NCBI GenBank assembly: GCA_964571695.1
Contig: CAZNDG010000001.1
Location: 248,001 to 312,000, forward strand
Reading direction: 5' to 3'
DNA from: UBA8958 sp964571695
GTDB taxonomy: Bacteria; Desulfobacterota; Syntrophia; Syntrophales; UBA8958
Length of the DNA: 64,000 bases
The position numbers were made by a program, and so were the translations under genes. This document shows positions 35,697 through 44,460 of this stretch, in pieces. A model generated the notes under the pieces. That model saw only the letters and a list, made by a program, of their open reading frames with translations. It ran no database searches and was not told the DNA's origin. Every line of letters starts with the position of its first letter. Position 1 is the first letter of the stretch.

Positions 35697-36203
35697 ATCG
35701 CTAAGGAGTTGAATATCAACGAAGAAATCAAGGCGGTGCAGGTGAGGCTCATTGAAGAGGGCAGGCAGTTGGGTATCCTGACCCTCAAGGAAGCCCTGGC
35801 GATCGCCGCCAAAGCCGGACTTGATCTGGTGGAAATTGCACCCAATGCTGAACCACCGGTCTGCCGGATCATGGATTACGGCAAGTATCGATACCAGCAG
35901 AGTAAAAAACTCCAGGATGCGAGAAAAAGCCAGACAACGATACAGATCAAGGAAATACGCCTGCGACCGAAGACGGAGGAGCATGATTTGGAGGTGAAGA
36001 TCCGTCACATCAAGAAGTTTCTGCAACAGAACGACAAGGTGAAGATAACCATGATGTTCCGGGGCCGGGAGATAGCCTATTCGGATCTGGGGCGGAAGAT
36101 CATGGAAACGATACGCGACGCCTTGGGAGATGTGGGGGCTGTGGAGATGCAGCCGAAGCTGGAGGGCAGGAACATGATCATGGTCGTGGTTCCAAGAAAA
36201 TAA
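35697..36203 (+). CDS. infC: Translation initiation factor IF-3, AUC start
   Basis: 168 residues. The N-domain begins IAKELNINEEIKAVQVRLI and the C-domain contains KIRHIKKFLQQNDKVKITMMFRGRE. There is no ATG at the conserved start. SD AGGAGGTGA (35686-35694) sits just before ATC GCT AAG GAG, which matches the usual IF-3 N-terminus, so ATC (35697-35699) is the probable start codon. Rare AUU/AUC starts let IF-3 repress its own translation in other bacteria. An in-frame ATC/ATT-free start further in would delete conserved residues. Confidence 0.9.
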   Translation: MAKELNINEEIKAVQVRLIEEGRQLGILTLKEALAIAAKAGLDLVEIAPNAEPPVCRIMDYGKYRYQQSKKLQDARKSQTTIQIKEIRLRPKTEEHDLEVKIRHIKKFLQQNDKVKITMMFRGREIAYSDLGRKIMETIRDALGDVGAVEMQPKLEGRNMIMVVVPRK

Positions 36204-36231
36204 ACATTTTATAGCGAGGAGACAAGCAAAC

Positions 36232-36429
36232 ATGCCGAAATTGAAGACTCATCGGGGCGCCGCCAAGCGTTTTACCCTTACCGGTACCGGAAGGGTAAAA
36301 AGGGCCAAGGCGTTTTCAAATCATATTCTTTCGACGAAATCGCCGAAGCGGAAAAGAAATCTCCGGAGATCGGCGTTGGCGGACAAGACCAACGAGGCCG
36401 CCCTCAAAAAATTGCTGCCCTATCTGTAA
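36232..36429 (+). CDS. rpmI: Ribosomal protein bL35
   Basis: 65 residues, basic, with MPKLKTHRGAAKRF at the N-terminus and KRNLRRSALADKTN later, both diagnostic for bL35. Between infC and rplT as in most bacteria. Confidence 0.96.
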   Translation: MPKLKTHRGAAKRFTLTGTGRVKRAKAFSNHILSTKSPKRKRNLRRSALADKTNEAALKKLLPYL

Positions 36430-36490
36430 CCTCGGGGCGGTAACGATCCGAATGCATTCGGTTCCAAAACAATGAAGGAGAAGAGAATAA

Positions 36491-36850
36491 ATGCCCAGGG
36501 TAAAAAGAGCCGTAACGGCCAAGAAGAAGCGTAGAAAAATATTGAAGTTGGCAAAGGGATTTTTCGGCGCGCGTCGGCGCCTCCTGCGGACGGCGACGGA
36601 AGCGGTCAACAGGGCGATGAAATACGCCTTCCGGGACCGCCGGGTGAGAAAAAGGGACTTCCGAAAGCTCTGGATCGCCCGGATCAGCGCTGCCGCCCGT
36701 CTGAATGAGATCACCTACAGCCGTTTGATCGACGGGATGAAAAAGGCGGAGGTAGTCATCGACCGCAAGATTCTTGCCGATCTGGCCGTCCATGATCCGC
36801 AGGCCTTCAAAGAGATCGTGACCATGGCCAAAGGACAAATCGCTTCATGA
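36491..36850 (+). CDS. rplT: Ribosomal protein bL20
   Basis: 119 residues, basic. PRVKRAVTAKKKRRKILKLA at the start, then KGFFGARRRLLRTA and RLNEITYSRLIDGMKKA, as in bL20. SD AAGGAG 9 bp upstream. In E. coli L20 represses this operon by binding the rpmI leader; no pseudoknot was checked here. Its stop overlaps the pheS ATG (ATGA). Confidence 0.96.
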   Translation: MPRVKRAVTAKKKRRKILKLAKGFFGARRRLLRTATEAVNRAMKYAFRDRRVRKRDFRKLWIARISAAARLNEITYSRLIDGMKKAEVVIDRKILADLAVHDPQAFKEIVTMAKGQIAS

Positions 36851-37863
36851 TCCAGGAACTGGAGGAACTTGCGCGGCAGGCCGATGCGGAGTTGCAGGGA
36901 GCCCATACCGAGGAGGCGCTCAACGTACTGCGAACAAAATATCTGGGTCGCAAGGGTTTGCTTACCCAGATGCTGCGCCAGGTGGGAAGCGTCTCCCCTG
37001 ACGAGCGGCCCCTGTTTGGAAGATTAAGCAACGAGATCAAGGAAAATATCGCCGCCGCCCTGGATGCCGCCCTGGAGAGAATCAAGGATTCACGCCGTGA
37101 TGAACTGCTGCACCGGGAGGCCATCGATGTCACCCTTCCCGGTCGGGCTGTCCGTCTCGGTAACCGGCATCCGGTAACCCAGGTGATGGAGGAGATCTGC
37201 GGGATCTTCTCCCGGTTGGGATTTAGCGTCGAGGAAGGGCCGGAGATCGAGACGGATTATTATAATTTCGAGGCCTTGAACATTCCCAAGGATCATCCGG
37301 CCCGAGACATGCAGGACACCTTTTATGTGGAAGACAACATCGTCCTGAGGACTCACACCTCGCCCGTACAGATCCGGACCATGGAAAAGATGCGACCGCC
37401 GGTGCGCATCCTTTCTCCCGGCAAGGTCTATCGTCCCGATTCCGATGTTTCCCATACCCCCATGTTCCATCAGATAGAGGGACTACTGGTCGACCGGGGC
37501 ATCACCTTCGGGGACCTCAAAGGGACGCTGACTTTTTTTCTTCAGGAGGTATTCGGCGCGGATATCATGCTGAGATTTCGGCCCAGTTTCTTTCCCTTCA
37601 CCGAGCCCAGTGCCGAGGTGGACATCCGTTGCGTTATGTGCGGGGGCGAGGGTTGCCGGGTGTGCGGCCAGAGCGGTTGGTTGGAAATCCTGGGATCCGG
37701 CATGGTGGATCCGGAGGTATTCGCGAATGTCAGCTATGATCCCGAAGAATATTCAGGGTTTGCCTTTGGGTTGGGGGTGGAACGGATCGCCATGCTCAAG
37801 TACGGCATATCTGATATCCGCCTTTTCTTCGAGAACGACTCACGCTTTTTGGAGCAGTTTTAA
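36847..37863 (+). CDS. pheS: Phenylalanyl-tRNA synthetase alpha subunit
   Basis: 338 residues. An N-terminal coiled coil (1-90) contacts tRNA, then the class II core with FNFEALNIPKDHPARDMQDTF-like sequence near 140-160 (motif 1/2 region), RTHTSPVQIR, HQIEGLLVD and the motif 3 GFAFGLGVERIAML. A CVMCGGEGC-x2-C segment with a four-cysteine pattern precedes GWLEILGSG, as in many bacterial alpha subunits. Coupled to rplT upstream; pheT begins 3 bp after its stop. Confidence 0.95.
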   Translation: MIQELEELARQADAELQGAHTEEALNVLRTKYLGRKGLLTQMLRQVGSVSPDERPLFGRLSNEIKENIAAALDAALERIKDSRRDELLHREAIDVTLPGRAVRLGNRHPVTQVMEEICGIFSRLGFSVEEGPEIETDYYNFEALNIPKDHPARDMQDTFYVEDNIVLRTHTSPVQIRTMEKMRPPVRILSPGKVYRPDSDVSHTPMFHQIEGLLVDRGITFGDLKGTLTFFLQEVFGADIMLRFRPSFFPFTEPSAEVDIRCVMCGGEGCRVCGQSGWLEILGSGMVDPEVFANVSYDPEEYSGFAFGLGVERIAMLKYGISDIRLFFENDSRFLEQF

Positions 37864-37866
37864 CCT

Positions 37867-40284
37867 ATGAAGGTAAGTCTTAAATGGCTCCGGGATTATG
37901 TCGATGTCGATATGGAGCCGGCGCTTCTGGCGGATTGCCTCACCATGGCGGGTCTGGAAGTGGAGGCAGTCGAGAAGGCGGGTCCGGATTTCGACGGGGT
38001 TGTAGTGGCCAGAATTCTCACCGTACGCCCCCATCCCCAATCGGATAAGCTGCACCTGTGTGAGGTCGCCACCGGTTCCGAGACACTGCCCATCGTTTGC
38101 GGCGCCCCCAACACCCGGTCCGGCGCCACTGTCGCCTTGGCTCGGGTCGGCGCCACGATTCCGGGAGGCTATACCATCAAGAGTTCACGCCTCCGCGGAG
38201 AACCCTCGGAGGGGATGCTCTGTTCGGAAGAGGAATTGGGAATCGGCGAGGATAATAGGGGGATCATGATCCTCCCTCCGGAACTTCCCCTGGGAATGGA
38301 CCTTAAGGAGGCCCTGGGGCTGCTGGATACGGTCCTGGACATCGGCATCACGCCCAATCGCGCCGATTGCCTGTCCATAATCGGCATCGCCCGGGAGGTG
38401 GCGGCGATTACGGGAAATGCCCTGAGGTATCCGGAGATAACCATCCGGGAAAACGATGAGGACATCAAAGGGATCACCTCGGTGACCATCGAGGATCCAG
38501 ATCTTTGTCCCCGTTATACCGCCCGAATTATCAAGAACATCAACATCAGGCCGTCGCCGCCGTGGATGCGGGAACGCCTGGAGGCCGTCGGTCTGCGGGC
38601 CATCAACAATATCGTGGATGTCACCAATTTCGTTATGATGGAACTGGGCCAGCCCCTTCATGCCTTTGATTTCCGGTTTCTCGAGGAAGGACGCATCGTC
38701 GTCCGGCGTTCACGGGATGGGGAGCATTTCGTTTCACTCGACGAAAAAGACCGGGTGCTGAGGGCCGATACCCTGATGATTTGCGATGGCGTCAAACCCG
38801 TGGCCATTGCAGGCATTATGGGCGGATTGAATTCGGAGGTTAAAGACGACACATCAACCATTCTCCTGGAGAGCGCCTATTTTCATCCGGCCTCCATCCG
38901 CCGTTCTTCCCGCTGGTTGGGCATGGGTACCGATGCGGCCTTCCGCTTCGAACGAGGCATCGACCCCGAAGGGGTGGCGCGGGCCTTGAACCGGGCGGCA
39001 CAACTCATGGCGGAACTTGGAGAAGGGGAGATCTGTCGGGGATACATCGATGCTTACCCGCGGCAAATAAATGTTTCAAAAGACATAACCCTGCGCGGGC
39101 GTCGGGTGAACGAAATTCTGGGAACGGCCATTTCCGCCCGAGAGGCAGCCGGCATTCTGGAGAGACTGGAGATGGCCGTTGTTCCTGTAGATGTCGACGA
39201 CTATCGGGTTACCCCTCCCACCTGCCGGGTGGATATAGCCCGGGAGATCGATCTGATCGAAGAGATTGCCCGCATCCTTGGTTTCAATCATATTCCCGTT
39301 ACGATGCCCGCATCCGGGGTAGCTCCGGGACGGGAGAATTCCGGCCGTAGGCGCGAGGAGATTCTCCGCACGGTGATGAACGGACTGGGCTATTCGGAGG
39401 CGATCAATTACAGCTTCATCACCCCGGCGATGGCGGAGCAATTCGGGCTTCCGGAAGGCGATCCCCTGCGTTCGTTTGTAAAGATCCGCAATCCCCTGAC
39501 GGAAGAACAGGCCGTCATGAGGACCACCCTGGTCTATGGTCTGCTGGATGTCATGAGCCGGAATGCCCGGAACGGATGTGCGGACTTGAAAATATTCGAA
39601 CTCGGCCGGGTGTTCTTTGCCCGGAGCAAGGAGGAATTGCCGGAAGAAAAGGCCTGCCTGGCCGCCCTGGTCACCGGCAGTCGATACGATTCCTCGTGGC
39701 ACCATCAGGGAATCGCGGCGGATTTTTACGATCTGAAGGGCGTGCTGGAATCCCTTTTCGCCGTCCTGAAAATAACCAGCGCTAAATTTGTTGCCCCGGC
39801 GGCAGAATGTTTTTTTCTCCATCCCGGCCGGTCCTGCCGTGTCGTGATCGGGGAAAAGGTTGCGGGTTTCCTCGGGGAGATTCATCCCCAGGTGCGGGAA
39901 AGGCTGGATTTACGCAGCCGTGCCTTGGTCTTTCAACTGGAACTGGACAGTATCGCGCTTCCCGATGCGGCGGAAAAATCATTCCGGGAGATATCAAAAT
40001 ATCCCGCCAGTTCCAGGGATGTGGCTTTTCTCGTACCGGCGGTCATGGAAGGAGAGGCACTGTGCCGGGCCGCTTATGACCAACATGAAGTATTACTTGA
40101 AAGTGTCTCGATTTTTGATGTATATACGGGCAAAAATCTTCCGGAAGGAATGAAGAGCGTTGGCCTGCGGTTCTCGTATAGGTCCGGCGACAGGACCTTG
40201 CGGGAGGAAGAAATCAACAGTGCCCATGGCCGGATCGTAAAAACAATGGTTGCGGCGACAGGGGCAAAGATCCGTGGTGAATAA
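37867..40284 (+). CDS. pheT: Phenylalanyl-tRNA synthetase beta subunit
   Basis: 805 residues, the usual length. Domains in order: N-terminal B1, tRNA-binding OB fold (about 40-150, VCGAPNTRSG), B3/4 editing domain (about 210-400, with the GTDAAFRFERGIDP stretch), B5 (around 405-480), the catalytic-like core, and the C-terminal anticodon-binding FDX-ACB domain (about 710-805). Works as an alpha2-beta2 enzyme with pheS. Confidence 0.95.
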   Translation: MKVSLKWLRDYVDVDMEPALLADCLTMAGLEVEAVEKAGPDFDGVVVARILTVRPHPQSDKLHLCEVATGSETLPIVCGAPNTRSGATVALARVGATIPGGYTIKSSRLRGEPSEGMLCSEEELGIGEDNRGIMILPPELPLGMDLKEALGLLDTVLDIGITPNRADCLSIIGIAREVAAITGNALRYPEITIRENDEDIKGITSVTIEDPDLCPRYTARIIKNINIRPSPPWMRERLEAVGLRAINNIVDVTNFVMMELGQPLHAFDFRFLEEGRIVVRRSRDGEHFVSLDEKDRVLRADTLMICDGVKPVAIAGIMGGLNSEVKDDTSTILLESAYFHPASIRRSSRWLGMGTDAAFRFERGIDPEGVARALNRAAQLMAELGEGEICRGYIDAYPRQINVSKDITLRGRRVNEILGTAISAREAAGILERLEMAVVPVDVDDYRVTPPTCRVDIAREIDLIEEIARILGFNHIPVTMPASGVAPGRENSGRRREEILRTVMNGLGYSEAINYSFITPAMAEQFGLPEGDPLRSFVKIRNPLTEEQAVMRTTLVYGLLDVMSRNARNGCADLKIFELGRVFFARSKEELPEEKACLAALVTGSRYDSSWHHQGIAADFYDLKGVLESLFAVLKITSAKFVAPAAECFFLHPGRSCRVVIGEKVAGFLGEIHPQVRERLDLRSRALVFQLELDSIALPDAAEKSFREISKYPASSRDVAFLVPAVMEGEALCRAAYDQHEVLLESVSIFDVYTGKNLPEGMKSVGLRFSYRSGDRTLREEEINSAHGRIVKTMVAATGAKIRGE

Positions 40285-40311
40285 AACGGCGAGATGACAG
40301 GAGGAGAAACC

Positions 40312-40587
40312 ATGACGAAGATTGATATTATTCAGGATGTTTACGAAAAGCTCGGCTTTTCCAAGAAGGATTCCGCACGGATTGTCGAATCGGTATTTGA
40401 AATCATGAAAGAATGCCTGGGTCGGGGAGAAAAGATAAAGATATCGGGATTCGGCAACTTCGTCGTCAAGGAGAAGAAGTCACGGCGGGGCCGTAATCCT
40501 CAGACGGGCAAAGAAATCGAGATTTCCGCCCGTCGCGTCCTTACTTTCAAGTCGAGCCAGGTCCTGCGAAAGGCGCTTAACGGCTGA
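40312..40587 (+). CDS. ihfA: Integration host factor alpha subunit / HU-family protein
   Basis: 91-residue DNA-bending protein from ATG 40312, chosen for SD GGAGGAGA directly upstream. The HU/IHF signature GFGNFVVKEKKSRRGRNPQTGK carries the DNA-intercalating Pro region. IhfA is the usual gene after pheT. A second HU-family gene lies at 63339. Confidence 0.9.
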   Translation: MTKIDIIQDVYEKLGFSKKDSARIVESVFEIMKECLGRGEKIKISGFGNFVVKEKKSRRGRNPQTGKEIEISARRVLTFKSSQVLRKALNG

Positions 40588-40624
40588 TCCGGTATCGCAA
40601 ACCCATAATAACGGGAGTCTGATT

Positions 40625-40966
40625 ATGGATGAATCGATTCCTGACAAGACCTACTTCCGCATCGGTGAGGTGAGCAGCATCCTCGGTGTGGAACCCTATG
40701 TGGTCCGCTACTGGGAGTCGGAGTTCAAATCGGTACGACCTGTCCGCACGGGGTCCGATCAGCGGCTTTACCGCCGTAAGGATCTCGAACAACTGCTGGT
40801 CATCAGGAACCTCCTTTATATAGAAAACTTTACTATTCGGGGGGCAAAAAAACAGCTTTCCAAGAAAAATCAGGATCTGAGCCGGGAAGGGATGCCGGAT
40901 GAGGATCGAGTGCTCCTCAAAGAGGTAAAAACGGAATTGGCGAAAATCAGGGAGCTACTTTCCTGA
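40625..40966 (+). CDS. MerR-family transcriptional regulator
   Basis: 113 residues. An N-terminal winged helix-turn-helix (about 8-75): YFRIGEVSSILGVEPYVVRYWE, then YRRKDLEQLLVIRNLLYIENFTI. The C-terminal part is a short coiled coil with no obvious ligand-binding cysteines, so it is not a metal sensor of the classic type. A MerR gene after ihfA is common in deltaproteobacteria; targets are unknown. Confidence 0.88.
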   Translation: MDESIPDKTYFRIGEVSSILGVEPYVVRYWESEFKSVRPVRTGSDQRLYRRKDLEQLLVIRNLLYIENFTIRGAKKQLSKKNQDLSREGMPDEDRVLLKEVKTELAKIRELLS

Positions 40967-41170
40967 GACCGCCGGAACCGCTTGGGCAAGATCCGGCAAG
41001 GCAAAGACGTCAGCAGCCTTCCCTGTACCATCTGTGATCCCGCACGGAAAAATCACTGCCGCCTTTCCCGGAAGTTCTTTTAAATTCCTTATCCTTGCCG
41101 GCATTGGTGGCCGCAATCATTGATGCACCCCGGGGGATTCGTCTAAAACCCCGCGGGGCATAAGGGTGGG
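40967..41170. other. Intergenic region between merR and PxxKW genes
   Basis: No gene. Near its right end a C/G-rich hairpin is possible (CACCCCGGGGG with CCCCGCGGGG, about 41126-41159), placed between convergent genes, but without a T-run. Confidence 0.4.
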
Positions 41171-41464
41171 TTATTTCTTTTTCTTCGCGCGACTCGCCCG
41201 CTTGGAGGCCTTCAAGGGGTTGATCTTCTGGGTGTTTTCCTTAATTAACAGCTTAACGTGAGTCGCCCGGGGGCAATTGCCCATGAGCCATCTGCTGGCC
41301 GGATCCATGTATGCCTGGCAGTAGCGACCGGTCGCCAGTTCGACGATCTTGCCGCAGCCATCGCATTTTTCCACAATCGTTTTACAGACCCCATCCTTGA
41401 AGGCGCAGCCGCTGTTCTTCATGAACACACAATCGGTGCCCGTTCTAATCGTCTGACAAATCAT
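41171..41464 (-). CDS. PxxKW-family cysteine-rich protein
   Basis: 97 residues from ATG 41464, selected because GAGGTGA lies just upstream and because it gives the family N-terminus MICQTIRTGTDCVF. Nine cysteines in pairs (CVFMKNSGC, CDGCG, RYCQAY, GNC) suggest metal or Fe-S binding. The name-giving motif is here PASRW, with Arg for Lys. The C-terminus is very basic (KASKRASRAKKKK). Function is unknown; the family is typical of anaerobic deltaproteobacteria. Monocistronic, with its own promoter. Confidence 0.82.
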   Translation of the reverse strand: MICQTIRTGTDCVFMKNSGCAFKDGVCKTIVEKCDGCGKIVELATGRYCQAYMDPASRWLMGNCPRATHVKLLIKENTQKINPLKASKRASRAKKKK

Positions 41465-41491
41465 CTTTTTCACCTCAAAAAAAAGTTGGCA

Positions 41492-41520
41492 TATCTAACA
41501 AATAATTATGGTTCTGTCAA
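41492..41520 (-). promoter_or_regulatory. Promoter of the PxxKW gene
   Basis: Minus strand: TTGACA (41520-41515), 17 bp, TAGATA (41497-41492). The start site would lie about 20 nt before the ATG. Confidence 0.7.
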
Positions 41521-41624
41521 GGATAAAGGGGTCAAAAGATGGGGAATGAATTGACTTAAACGGTTCGTCGTGTTAGAAGAACCGCTATTTACTGTCATGG
41601 CGTCTGGGGGAGAAAAGGTTGAGG

Positions 41625-42371
41625 ATGAAGACATCGGATCTGTCCGGTTTTTTTTTGCGGTCCCTCTTCGTGATGTCGTCCCTGAATTTCATGAGGATGC
41701 AGAATCTGGGGTTTGCCTATGCCATTTTACCCCTGACCCGCGGCATGGATGAAAACAAGAAAAGGATTGCGGCCTTTCTCCAGCGCCAGCTCGAATATTT
41801 CAACACCCATCCCTATCTGTCCGGCGCCGTCCTCGGCGCAACGATACGTCTGGAAGAAGAGGAAGATCCTGTAGCCCCCGCCACTCAGTCAGCGACGACA
41901 CAACTGAAAAAATCCCTCATGGGTCCCTACGCCGCCATAGGCGACAATTTCTTCTGGGGGAGCCTCCGGCCCCTGGCCGGGATCATCACGGCGATTCTTG
42001 CCTATGAGGGGTTTATATGGGCGCCGTTTGTTTTTCTTCTGATCTTCGATCCCCTGCATCTATGGATCCGTTGGCAAGGATTTCTTGAAGGTTACCGCCA
42101 AGGCCGGCAGGGGATCGCCTATATCCAGTCCTGGAACCTGCCGCGGTTGGCTCATTGGCTGCGCTGGGTTTCCCTTATCATCCTCGGGGTGATTACCGGG
42201 TTAATCTCCGCGGACATGCAACTTTATCCGGGGCAGTTTTGGCCGCGGCAGGGAGTGAATATCGCCGTGGCCGCAGCGGTGCTGCTGATTTACTTCGCAA
42301 TGCGCCGGGGATTGTCGCCGCTGCTGATCCTTTACGCGCTGACCGCCGTTTGTATGGTGGTGATGATTTGA
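41625..42371 (+). CDS. PTS mannose/fructose/sorbose-family IID component
   Basis: 248-residue membrane protein of the EIID type: SLFVMSSLNFMRMQNLGFAYA near the N-terminus, GPYAAIGDNFFWGSLRPLAG in the middle, and four hydrophobic segments in the C-terminal half. ATG 41625 is chosen over a TTG two codons earlier. Normally EIID works with EIIC, EIIB and EIIA of the same sugar, none of which lies in the window. Directly before HPr and EI, so it belongs to a reduced PTS. It may be regulatory, or complete its complex with genes elsewhere. Confidence 0.88.
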   Translation: MKTSDLSGFFLRSLFVMSSLNFMRMQNLGFAYAILPLTRGMDENKKRIAAFLQRQLEYFNTHPYLSGAVLGATIRLEEEEDPVAPATQSATTQLKKSLMGPYAAIGDNFFWGSLRPLAGIITAILAYEGFIWAPFVFLLIFDPLHLWIRWQGFLEGYRQGRQGIAYIQSWNLPRLAHWLRWVSLIILGVITGLISADMQLYPGQFWPRQGVNIAVAAAVLLIYFAMRRGLSPLLILYALTAVCMVVMI

Positions 42372-42372
42372 T

Positions 42373-42642
42373 ATGCAGGAGATAAGGACCTTTGAGGTAA
42401 AGAACAAACTGGGAATTCATGCCCGGGTCGCGGCAAAACTTGTGGAGGAGGCCAGAAGATACAAGGCGAGAATATTCTTTGAATATGAAGGACAAGAGGT
42501 AAACGGCAAGAGCCTCCTTGGCATTCTGACATTGGCGTGTGGATCGGGATGTAGAATGACGGTCAAGGCGGAAGGCAGCGATGCCGCGAAGGCGCTGTCC
42601 GCTCTGGAGCGACTGTTTGCCGATAAATTCGGAGAGGATTAG
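42373..42642 (+). CDS. ptsH: Phosphocarrier protein HPr
   Basis: 89 residues. The phosphorylated histidine His16 is in LGIHARVAAK, and Ser47 in GKSLLGILTLA is at the site of the regulatory serine used by HPr kinase. It starts 1 bp after the EIID stop. It carries phosphate from EI to the EII proteins. Confidence 0.95.
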   Translation: MQEIRTFEVKNKLGIHARVAAKLVEEARRYKARIFFEYEGQEVNGKSLLGILTLACGSGCRMTVKAEGSDAAKALSALERLFADKFGED

Positions 42643-42660
42643 CAAAAGGTAAAAATAGCT

Positions 42661-44442
42661 ATGCCGGTAGAAAAAAACAAAAAAACCATGGTGCTCAAAG
42701 GAATCGGAGTATCACCCGGGGTGGTGACGGGACGGGCTTATCTTTTCGATCGCCTCGATGCCCAGATTTCCTTTTACAAACTTGACAAGGCAGGCCTGAT
42801 AACGAAGGAAATCAGGCGTTTCCGGGAAGCGTTGCGGGTCTCGGAGCGGCAGTTGAAGGAGATCAAGAGCAAACTGACGGAGGCAGCGGGCCTGGAACCG
42901 ATCTATATAATGGATGTTCATATCATGATCCTCAAAGACAGATCATTTGTCGCCAACGTGGTCCAGCGGATTCGCGAAATGTCTGTAAACGCGGAGTGGG
43001 CGGTTCGTTTGACTATTGATAAATACCGCGACATTTTTGAGAAAATGGATGACGAATACCTGCGGGACCGCTTCAGCGACATCCGTTATGTCGGGCAGAT
43101 GATCCTCCGCAATCTTGCCGGCCGGCGTCAGGAAAAGATCGCCCCCCTGGGGGAGGGGGTGATCGTCATTGCTACGGATTTGTCGCCCGCCGATACCGCC
43201 CAGATGATGATCGACAAGGTGCTGGGTTTTGCCACCGACATGGGCAGCAAGACCTCCCATACGGCCATTGTGGCTCGATCCATCGCCATCCCGGCGGTGG
43301 TGGGACTGGAGAAGGTAACCAGACAGGTCCGGACAAACGATCCCATCATCATCGACGGCGCCGCGGGTCTGGTCATCGTCAATCCTGATCCGGAGCTCCT
43401 GCACCGCTACGAGGAGAAGAAGCACCATTACCAGACGGTTCGGGAAGAAGCGCTTAAATATGCAAAATTTCCGGCGGTTACCAGAGACCGTTATCGGATC
43501 CGGATCGCCGGCAATATAGAGTTTATCGAGGAAATTCCCTCCGCGGTCACCCACGGAGCCGAGGGAATCGGACTGTATCGCACCGAATTCATCTACATCA
43601 ACCGGGAAGATCTTCCGACGGAGGAGGACCACTTCCTCAATTATCGCCGGGTCGTCGGCGTGGAAGGACTGGAATGGGCAACAATCCGCACCTTCGATCT
43701 GGGTGGCGACAAGTTCTTCTCCGATCCGAAACTGGCCAAGGAAATGAATCCCCAGATGGGGCTTCGGGCGATTCGTTTTTGTCTAAAGGAGATCAACCTG
43801 TTCAAGGTGCAGCTCCGGGCGATCCTTCGGGCCAGCGCCTTCGGGAAGGCGAGGATACTCTTCCCCATGATCTCGGGTATCGAAGAAATACGTGCGGCGA
43901 AGAAGATCTTGGGAGATGTCCGTGATGATCTGAAAGGACAAGGAATCGCGGTGGGCGAGGACATCGAGATCGGCGTCATGATCGAGGTGCCATCGGCGGT
44001 GATCATCGCCGAAGAACTGGCCAAGGAAGTCGATTTTTTCAGCATCGGCACCAACGATCTTATTCAGTACGTCCTGGCCATCGACCGGATCAACGACCGG
44101 GTTACCTATCTCTATGAACCCCTCCACCCAGCCGTCCTCAGGATGATCAGAAAAGTGGTGGAAATCGGCCATCGGGCCGGAATTCATGTAGCCATGTGCG
44201 GGGAAATGGCCGGAGACCCCACCTATACGATGATCCTGCTGGCCATGGAAATCGACGAACTGAGCATGAATCCCCTGGCCATTCCCAAAGTGAAGGAAAT
44301 CATCAGGGAGACGACCCTGAAAGAAGCGCGACAACTCATGCGAAAGGTAATGAAAATGGCTTCGGCATCGGAAATCCGGGAACTTGTGGAAAAGACCATG
44401 CAGGAAAAATTTTTCGGTCTTTTGGCCGGCAACGGATCTTAG
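42661..44442 (+). CDS. ptsI: PTS enzyme I (PEP-protein phosphotransferase)
   Basis: 593 residues. It takes phosphate from phosphoenolpyruvate on His200 (SKTSHTAIVARS). The N-terminal HPr-binding domain, the swivelling phosphohistidine domain and the C-terminal PEP barrel (GIGLYRTEF, FFSIGTNDLIQY, HVAMCGEMAGDP) are all present. 18 bp after ptsH. With HPr and EIID it forms the whole local PTS. Confidence 0.95.
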   Translation: MPVEKNKKTMVLKGIGVSPGVVTGRAYLFDRLDAQISFYKLDKAGLITKEIRRFREALRVSERQLKEIKSKLTEAAGLEPIYIMDVHIMILKDRSFVANVVQRIREMSVNAEWAVRLTIDKYRDIFEKMDDEYLRDRFSDIRYVGQMILRNLAGRRQEKIAPLGEGVIVIATDLSPADTAQMMIDKVLGFATDMGSKTSHTAIVARSIAIPAVVGLEKVTRQVRTNDPIIIDGAAGLVIVNPDPELLHRYEEKKHHYQTVREEALKYAKFPAVTRDRYRIRIAGNIEFIEEIPSAVTHGAEGIGLYRTEFIYINREDLPTEEDHFLNYRRVVGVEGLEWATIRTFDLGGDKFFSDPKLAKEMNPQMGLRAIRFCLKEINLFKVQLRAILRASAFGKARILFPMISGIEEIRAAKKILGDVRDDLKGQGIAVGEDIEIGVMIEVPSAVIIAEELAKEVDFFSIGTNDLIQYVLAIDRINDRVTYLYEPLHPAVLRMIRKVVEIGHRAGIHVAMCGEMAGDPTYTMILLAMEIDELSMNPLAIPKVKEIIRETTLKEARQLMRKVMKMASASEIRELVEKTMQEKFFGLLAGNGS

Positions 44443-44460
44443 GAGCTAAGGCGTCCATCC

